The notes under the pieces were generated by a model that saw only the letters and a list, made by a program, of their open reading frames with translations, had not been told where the DNA came from and did not search any database. Source: Lineus longissimus (Eukaryota > Nemertea > Pilidiophora > Heteronemertea > Lineidae). From it: a stretch of 64,000 bases of DNA. A program made the position numbers and the translations under genes. The first letter of the stretch is position 1. Every line of letters begins with the position of its first letter. The stretch is from assembly GCF_910592395.1 (NCBI RefSeq), contig NC_088318.1:5602756-5666755 (forward strand). The letters run 5' to 3'. Below, in pieces: positions 58,603 to 64,000 of the stretch.

Positions 58603-60799
58603 CTATAGTTTACCTTTAGAAGTATTTGGTTGCCAGGTAATCCCTGTAAAGTCGTCCATTTTCTGGCCCATCATAATCGTCTCCACCATCACTATCACTG
58701 TCGCTATCAATGTCGTTATTCTCAAGATCACACTCTCGTCCTCCCGTTCTCCCCTCATGACTGCAATATTGTGCAACACTGTGCACGCCGACACAATCTT
58801 TACCACACGTTCAGGTTGCATGCGAACTTCGCCATGCAACACATGGAATCGCCGTTTGAGGACACCAAAGGCATGTTCAATGCGAACTCTTGTGCCACAG
58901 AGGGACTTGTTAAAGTGCTGCTCACGAGGTGTTGTAGGGTTGGGGTAGGGGGTGATGAGGAATGGCCTGCAAGGATAGCCACTATCTCCTAACATCATCC
59001 CGTCCTCTCCTCTTGGGTTATTCGCTTCCATGTGGACGGAGAGGGCTGAGTTACGGAAAATGTAGCTGTCATGGGTAGCTCCAGGCCACTTTGCCACTAT
59101 GTTTGTGAACTTTCCTGAAAATTTACACAACAATAAAGATACTACAGGAATCCTATTTCAAGTGGGAGTCAAAGTGGTTATAACATCACTGACTAGGAGA
59201 AAAATTCCCAACAAATTTCCATCTCTATCGTATAAGCAAGATAAGATCTTTGCTCAGTAAATCAGCAGCAACAAGTGCAGTGCGGACCTTAGTTGTCTCG
59301 CGGTTGGACTACGCAAATAGTCTGCTATATAACATCTCTGAGGCCAATGTGCGTAAGCTTCAACTGGTTCAAAACTCGGCAGCTCGTCTCGTCACTAGGG
59401 TGTCCAGAGGGGATCATATCACTCCGGTTCTGTGCGCACTCCACTGGTTTGAAAGCAAGGCTCGAGTACAAGGTTAATCTAATGGTCTACAAATGTCTAC
59501 ATGATTACGCACCAAAATATCTCGCAGACTGCTTGGAAGTTTACAAACCCTCACGCTCCCTGCGGTCAAGTACAATGGGTCTGTGTAAGGAAATCCGCAC
59601 AAACCGGGTGATAGGCTCCTCTGCATTCGCAGTGGCGGGACCAAAGCTTATGGAATGAGCTTCCAAATAGTGTTCGTGGCCAGAGTACCCTGGGTCGTTT
59701 TAAAACTGCACTAAAAACTCATATTTTTAAGAAATTCTTTTGAATCCTTTGCACGTTTTTTTTTTTTTTAGTAATGACTTTTATTCTATCATGTATTAAT
59801 GTTATGTTTTATTATAAATTGTAAAGCGCTTAGAAGTTTTAACAACGTTAAGCGCTATAAAAATGTTTTTAATAATAATAATAATAATAACATACATTAA
59901 AATGCAGATAGTGCCCCCTTTAAACCATTGAATTAATACCAAGTTTGCACCCCCTATATCAGCACTGCATGAACTTGCATGACCTTCACCTCGGTCATAA
60001 ACAAAGATGGCAGCTTCTGTCAAAACTTGTCAGAATTCAGGGTGAAAAATCGTAGTTATTTCATCAATTTCTGCAAGAAATAAAGGTTAGGTATGTTAAT
60101 AAATACTTACCAGTGTGGTCACAGACTGCCTGGATGTTTAGGCTGTGGTAGCCCTTGCGATTAACGAATGACGCTTCATAGTTTGGGACCCTTCCCTGCT
60201 GCTTAGGCTGCTGTGGATCATCATCATGTGGATCTTCCTCTGGCCGTGCTGCATTTGGCATTGGCTGTGCCTGCTGTGGTGGTGGTGGAGGTGGTGGTGC
60301 TTCTACTGGCAAGAGTGGCGCATTTGGGCATATAATCCTCACATGGGTGCCGTCTATGCAGCCGAGTACTCTTGGGAAGCCTGAGAATGTTGTAGAAACC
60401 CATCTGTACTTTACGCCGCTCTTCGACTTGGATTGGCCATTTTATAAATTCATCCCTCCGGCGGTGTAACGCAGCACTTACATCACGCACAGCTCTTGAT
60501 ACTGATCCCTTGTCTACACCAAGGGTGTCTCCTATTGCCTCCAAAAATGCCCCCGAAGCAAAAAAACGCAAGGCAAGGAGCACTTGTATTTCCACTGTGA
60601 GGGCCATTGACCTACCACTTGCTCTTTCGAGGTCCTCTCTCACTAAATCACATATAAATTCAATCCCATCCAACTCAAAACGATACCTTTTAAATAGTTT
60701 CTTATCATTAAAGCGCTCAAGATGATTAAAAGTGCGATTATATTGTCGAATTGCCTGAATTTGTGGCTGAAGTGGAAAGATTGCAATGTTGGCGGCCAT
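58603..60799 (-). pseudogene. Harbinger HARBI1-like transposase/nuclease, two exons, one frameshift
   Basis: DDE nuclease of the PIF/Harbinger family. Exon 1 60799-60111 and exon 2 59114-58603 are joined by GTAAGT...TTTCAG, giving HTGKFTNIVAKWPG. Helix-turn-helix in LEAIGDTLGVDKGSVSRAVR. Catalytic residues: GCIDGTHVRI (first Asp), WPGATHDSYIF (second Asp) and RIEHAFGVLKRRF (Glu). A one-base shift near 60383-60392 separates the HTH part from the first Asp. About 45 residues of Pro/Gln/Asp-rich sequence (PPPPPPPQQAQ) are inserted between the first Asp and the NRKGYHSLN segment, unusual for the family. The intron holds an L2-like LINE fragment in opposite orientation. Confidence 0.88.
59225..59891 (+). 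pseudogene. L2/CR1-like LINE 3' fragment in the HARBI1 intron
   Basis: Encodes VVSRLDYANSLLYN and LQLVQNSAARLVTRV, then after shifts near 59470 and 59655 YKVNLMVYKCLHDYAPKYL and the LWNELP-type end; tail AAGCGCT...GCGCTATAAAAATG followed by an AAT microsatellite at 59871-59891. Similar in kind to LINE 2. 5' truncated. Confidence 0.8.
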
Positions 60800-60963
60800 G
60801 TTGGATTTGCTGCTAACGCCAGAAATCTCCTAACACTGGGTTTAACTGAGGCTGAGGAGGTACTTTAAATTTAACGCCAAATTTAACGCCTGTCTTTGCC
60901 TAACGCTAATTGAGCAACCCAAAACTATTTAACGCCACGTTAGGTGAGATTTAACCCTTTGGA

Positions 60964-61033
60964 GTTCACTGTCGACCCCTGGTCGACCAGGAAATTACCC
61001 CCCTATTCCGTTCACTGTCGACCACAGGTCGAC
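60964..61033 (+). repeat. piggyBac subterminal repeats
   Basis: Two copies of GTTCACTGTCGACC..(A/T)GGTCGAC at 60964 and 61010, each with an inverted GTCGACC/GGTCGAC pair; candidate transposase binding sites. Confidence 0.65.
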
Positions 61034-61144
61034 AGTACATTATGCATTGAAAACCCGTCAATACACACGCATATCTGGGGAATCCCCGTATAGTTCTTTG
61101 CGTTATAGAAAGCTGGCGCTGCGATTGAAAGTTTGATACCAAAT

Positions 61145-63565
61145 ATGCCGGGGGTCGTTTCAGCAAATCTTGGCGCAATTTCGATCCGAAGTTTGCCGAT
61201 TTTGCACGTGGACAAAATGGACGTCAATCAAGTTTTAGACGAAATATTTGCAGATGAAGACTCCAATGATGAGGATTTCCCCAACCAATCAAGTGGGGAT
61301 GAGAATGAGGATGGGGATGACGATACAATGGACATAGATACCGATTTCCCACCTCAGAGCCCTATGCAAACAGGCCAATCCCCCCAAAGTCCGTCTCCCG
61401 ATCTTACCAATATGGACATTGACTCCGGTGATGAATCAGATATAGATGAAGATAGGCCTATAATACAGATACCCCCAGTACAGGATCGCGGTAGAGCAAG
61501 GATTAGAGGTGGTGCTATGTCTCGGGGAGGGGTAACACTGCGGAGGGGAAGGGTCAGGGTACGGGGAGGAGGTAGGCCTACCGTTGTGGCAATGCACGAC
61601 TCTGATCCTGTCCTTAGTGACTATTCTGATAGTGATGTTCCTGGCCATGCATCCCCTCAGCACTCAGATGCGAGCCACCTTGACTACCTTCCAAGCCCAG
61701 GGCAGGCCTCGCCAAGAGACTCTGATGCGCATTCGGCAAGTGAATCCTCCAGTGATGATGCTCCTATGGCCAACGGACAAGACGGCACTAGACGTGGCAG
61801 AGGACGTGGTAGGGCTCGAGGCCAGGATAGGGGTAGGCCTGCGGTAAGGGGCAGAGCAAGAGGCAGAGGTAGAGCAGGAAATCGAGGCGGTAATGGCATA
61901 CGTGGCCGGGGGCGCAACCAGCCTCAGCCACAACCTCAAGTCCAGGCTCCAGTTCCAGCCCAGGCCCAAGCCCAAGCTGCACCCGATGATGGTTGGCGTG
62001 ATGGAACGCATCACAATCCGAATTGGCTTCCAAACTTCTTGGGTGTGGACCCAGGGATGCCTGCCGTGGATACCGATGGATTTTCCCCTGAGGACTTCTT
62101 TTTGCTTTGCTGGCCCGACGATCTAACAGAGACATTGGTAACGGAGACAAATCGTTATTATGAGCAGTGGGCAGCAAACAAGAATGCAAATAACTACGCA
62201 GTTAGGAGGTGGCAACCAGTCACCTATGAGGAAATGTGTCAGTTTCTTGGTATCCTCATTCTAATGGGAGCAACACGAAAGGACCCCATTACTTACATGT
62301 GGAACACAAGATGGTTCATGGAAAATCCTGGCATACGTACTGTCATGAGTGTCAACCGCTTCAAAGACATCTTGAGATTTCTTCACTGTGTAAATAACGA
62401 GGACCAGATCCCAAGAGGACAGCCTGGCTATGATCGCTGTTTCAAGGTTAGGAAAGTGATGGACACTTTGACAACTGCTTGGAAGGGGGCATACAATCTT
62501 GAGAAAAACATAAGCATAGACGAATGTATGTGTGCCTTCAAAGGACGTGTGAGCATGATGCAGTACATGCCGAAAAAGCCAAAAAAATGGGGTATGAAGG
62601 GGTGGGTTCTTGCCGGTTCCGATACAGGATACTGTTATGATTGGGCCCTCTATACTGGGAAAGTAGATGGACAGGTTGTGCGGGATCTGGGTTCAAAGGT
62701 CGTGAAGGAGTTGACAGCTGCACTCATCATTGGACATGTCTTATTCACTGATAACTTCTACACAAATGTAGCCTTGTGTGAGCACTTGAGGAGGCAGGGT
62801 ATTGGCGCATGCGGCACTGTAAAACCAAACAGAGTGGGGAACCCAGACATTCTAAAACGCTTCACAAACAAGACTAGAAAACAGACTCTCATTGACTTGT
62901 CTCCTGTCTTCAAAGCAAAGGATGAGCTTCTTGCTGTTGGGTGGATGGATAAACACCCTGTCTGTATGCTCTCCTCAGTTCACCCGGCTGGCGAGCGTAA
63001 CAAGAGGATTCGTGACAAGCACACGCAAGGTGGCTTCAGGCAGATCGCTAGACCGATAGCAGTAGATGAGTACAATAAGTACATGGGTGGCGTAGATCGG
63101 AGCGACCAGTACAACTCTTACTACATGGATACGCATAAGTCAGTAAAGTGGTGGAAGAAAATTCTATTCAACCTGCTGAACACCGCAATCAGCAATGCCT
63201 ATATTCTGAAGAAATCTGTGGCCGCACCAGAGGTTATGAGGTGTGAACACAGGGAATTCAGGCTAGATCTTGTTGGTTGGCTGCTCACCCGCGGCCCAAG
63301 AAAGGATATGGCTCAGACCCGTAATGAGCTTCCCCCTGAGCTGCGCTTGACGGAACGCCACTTTCTGGATAAACTTGAGAAATCGAAGCCAGACTGTGAG
63401 GTATGCAGCAACCGTGATCCCAGAAAACAAGGCAAGAGGAAACAAGTCACGTACAAGTGCAGAAACTGTCCGGGAATGATCGGACTTTGTGTTACCCCAT
63501 GCTTTGAGATATACCATAAACGTCGGGACTACAAGCGCCACTATAATGAGAACTTTCGCAACTAA
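61145..63565 (+). CDS. piggyBac transposase, intact
   Basis: 806 residues from ATG 61145; ATG 61217 (MDVNQVLDEIFADEDS) is an alternative because piggyBac proteins often begin with such an acidic segment. Residues ~30-130 are acidic, ~115-285 are RG-rich (RGRGRARGQDRGR) with Gln/Pro repeats. The DDE_Tnp_1_7 core shows SIDECMCAFKGR (Asp ~459), FTDNFYTN (Asp ~536) and GGVDRSDQYNSYY (Asp ~651 and ~654), then KWWKKILFNLLN. The C-terminus has a Cys/His cross-brace zinc finger (CEVCSNR...YKCRNC...LCVTPCFEIYH). No stop or shift interrupts it, and no intron is needed. An AATAAA lies at 63590. It excises and inserts at TTAA. By length and lack of lesions it could be active or recently so. Confidence 0.93.
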   Translation: MPGVVSANLGAISIRSLPILHVDKMDVNQVLDEIFADEDSNDEDFPNQSSGDENEDGDDDTMDIDTDFPPQSPMQTGQSPQSPSPDLTNMDIDSGDESDIDEDRPIIQIPPVQDRGRARIRGGAMSRGGVTLRRGRVRVRGGGRPTVVAMHDSDPVLSDYSDSDVPGHASPQHSDASHLDYLPSPGQASPRDSDAHSASESSSDDAPMANGQDGTRRGRGRGRARGQDRGRPAVRGRARGRGRAGNRGGNGIRGRGRNQPQPQPQVQAPVPAQAQAQAAPDDGWRDGTHHNPNWLPNFLGVDPGMPAVDTDGFSPEDFFLLCWPDDLTETLVTETNRYYEQWAANKNANNYAVRRWQPVTYEEMCQFLGILILMGATRKDPITYMWNTRWFMENPGIRTVMSVNRFKDILRFLHCVNNEDQIPRGQPGYDRCFKVRKVMDTLTTAWKGAYNLEKNISIDECMCAFKGRVSMMQYMPKKPKKWGMKGWVLAGSDTGYCYDWALYTGKVDGQVVRDLGSKVVKELTAALIIGHVLFTDNFYTNVALCEHLRRQGIGACGTVKPNRVGNPDILKRFTNKTRKQTLIDLSPVFKAKDELLAVGWMDKHPVCMLSSVHPAGERNKRIRDKHTQGGFRQIARPIAVDEYNKYMGGVDRSDQYNSYYMDTHKSVKWWKKILFNLLNTAISNAYILKKSVAAPEVMRCEHREFRLDLVGWLLTRGPRKDMAQTRNELPPELRLTERHFLDKLEKSKPDCEVCSNRDPRKQGKRKQVTYKCRNCPGMIGLCVTPCFEIYHKRRDYKRHYNENFRN

Positions 63566-63576
63566 GCACAACTAAG

Positions 63577-63720
63577 AAATAATAACAACAAATAAATTGT
63601 GATATCCTCACAGAATCAAAGTGTCTTTGTTTCACTGAATACATATTGCAATAATATATATTCAGTGAAACAAAGACACTTTGTTTCTGTGAGGATATCA
63701 CAATTTATTCGTTATTATTC
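63577..63720. repeat. 144-bp near-perfect palindrome 3' of the piggyBac gene
   Basis: TGATATCCTCACAGAATCAA and TCTTTGTTTCACTGAATA on the left reappear inverted on the right; the arms are ~65 bp and the loop ~10 bases (around 63648-63658). It begins 12 bases after the stop codon and contains the AATAAA on both arms. Could act as terminator-like 3' UTR hairpin, or be a separate foldback MITE. Confidence 0.8.
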
Positions 63721-64000
63721 TCAACATTTATCAAATTTTGCACAATTTGCCACAAAATTAACATTTTTCACCCCAAAAACCAACTGTTGATCCACAGCTG
63801 TGGAGTAAAATAAGGCTGAGGCCTTCCTGTACATATTGTTCATGTTATTGTTTAGTGTTTCAATTCATAAAACTGTTCAGGACATTTTTAGAGAGAGTAG
63901 CCAAAGGTGGATGATATTCTGCAAAATGGCGGATTTTGATAATTTCAAAAAACTGTGTTTTTACCCCAAAACGGGCTGTATATAACCAAAGTTACTTTTT
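63721..64000. other. Non-coding end of window
   Basis: AT-rich; no gene or repeat boundary seen. Presumably still inside the piggyBac element. Confidence 0.4.

Larger units (their letters stand above)
55459..60950. mobile_element. PIF/Harbinger transposon, right end interrupted by piggyBac
   Basis: Left end GGGCCCGGTTGCTCAATCAG at 55459. Left terminal region 55459-55600 and right region 60850-60950 share, in inverse, GTTAAATC..TAACGTGGCGTT and TTTGGGTTGC. The right copy stops at a TTAA (60951) where piggyBac starts, equivalent to the TTAA at 55523-55526, so the outer ~64 bp of the right end should lie beyond piggyBac. Two convergent genes, a Myb/SANT-like protein and a HARBI1-like nuclease, match the standard two-gene plan. 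Confidence 0.88.
60951..64000 (+). mobile_element. piggyBac transposon, right end outside the window
   Basis: TTAA at 60951-60954 followed by CCCTTTGGAG, the classic start of a piggyBac end. Subterminal repeats GTTCACTGTCGACC at 60964 and 61010 each contain a GTCGAC palindrome. One intact transposase gene follows. No matching right end (CAAAGGGTTAA type) is seen by 64000. Confidence 0.88.

Noticed and set aside
61436-62189. Several long antisense open frames opposite the piggyBac N-terminus
   Set aside because: They arise from the GC-rich RG/Gln-coding repeats and have no motif of their own.
1-64000. CRISPR arrays, operons, bacterial-type signals
   Set aside because: Introns, LINE and DNA transposon families and AATAAA signals show animal DNA; no regularly spaced short repeats of CRISPR type were seen.

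Overview
This window looks like animal nuclear DNA packed with transposable elements. I found no convincing single-copy host gene; every protein that can be recognised belongs to a mobile element. Intron-bearing transposase genes, AATAAA signals, SGNH-type and L2/CR1-like LINEs, a copia element of GalEa-like appearance, a DIRS-type element, Tc1, hAT, PIF/Harbinger, piggyBac and Mutator-like pieces, and the very frequent motif TAGGCCTA all suggest a marine invertebrate. An echinoderm or related deuterostome is my best guess, but the species is inference.

Layout. 0-1.4 kb: tyrosine recombinase with an ALOG-like DNA-binding domain (DIRS-type, one frameshift). 1.6-4.4 kb: short repeats, including five ~131-bp palindromic MITEs in a row joined by TAA/TGA. 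4.8-33.5 kb: one non-LTR retrotransposon (the host LINE) broken into seven pieces by nested insertions. These are element A (5090-12343, 9-bp target duplication, itself carrying an intron-containing Tc1 transposon), element B (14582-20620, 9-bp duplication, carrying a copia retrotransposon with apparently identical LTRs), element C copy 1 (20987-21993, 9-bp duplication), a small MITE (22364-22506), an antisense L2/CR1-like LINE (22654-24764, which carries element C copy 2), and element D (25709-33384), whose DDE transposase I cannot place in a named superfamily. At most junctions, joining the flanks restores the LINE reading frame, so boundaries can be set to the base.

33.7-49 kb: a perfect 35-bp inverted repeat flanked by near-identical 10-mers (33745-33754 and 48971-48980) may mark a 15-kb Mutator-like element. 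Inside it lie the C-terminal half of a SWIM-finger Mutator-like transposase (42.2-43.6 kb), a truncated DIRS-like retrotransposon with inverted terminal repeats and a 1.08-kb tandem duplication (36.6-41.5 kb), and pogo-like and other MITEs. 50.7-55 kb: hAT transposase gene split by a 1.7-kb element with a 4-bp AACT duplication. 55.5-60.95 kb: two-gene PIF/Harbinger element with convergent Myb/SANT-like and HARBI1-like genes. 60.95 kb to the end: piggyBac element with an uninterrupted 806-residue transposase, inserted at a TTAA inside the Harbinger right terminal repeat; its right end lies outside the window.

Many open frames are broken by one-base shifts, several in homopolymers, even in the copia element whose two LTRs look identical. 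Some may be sequencing or assembly errors rather than true decay. The genes form no joint pathway: each element encodes its own mobility, and the relationships are of nesting, so relative insertion order can be read directly.
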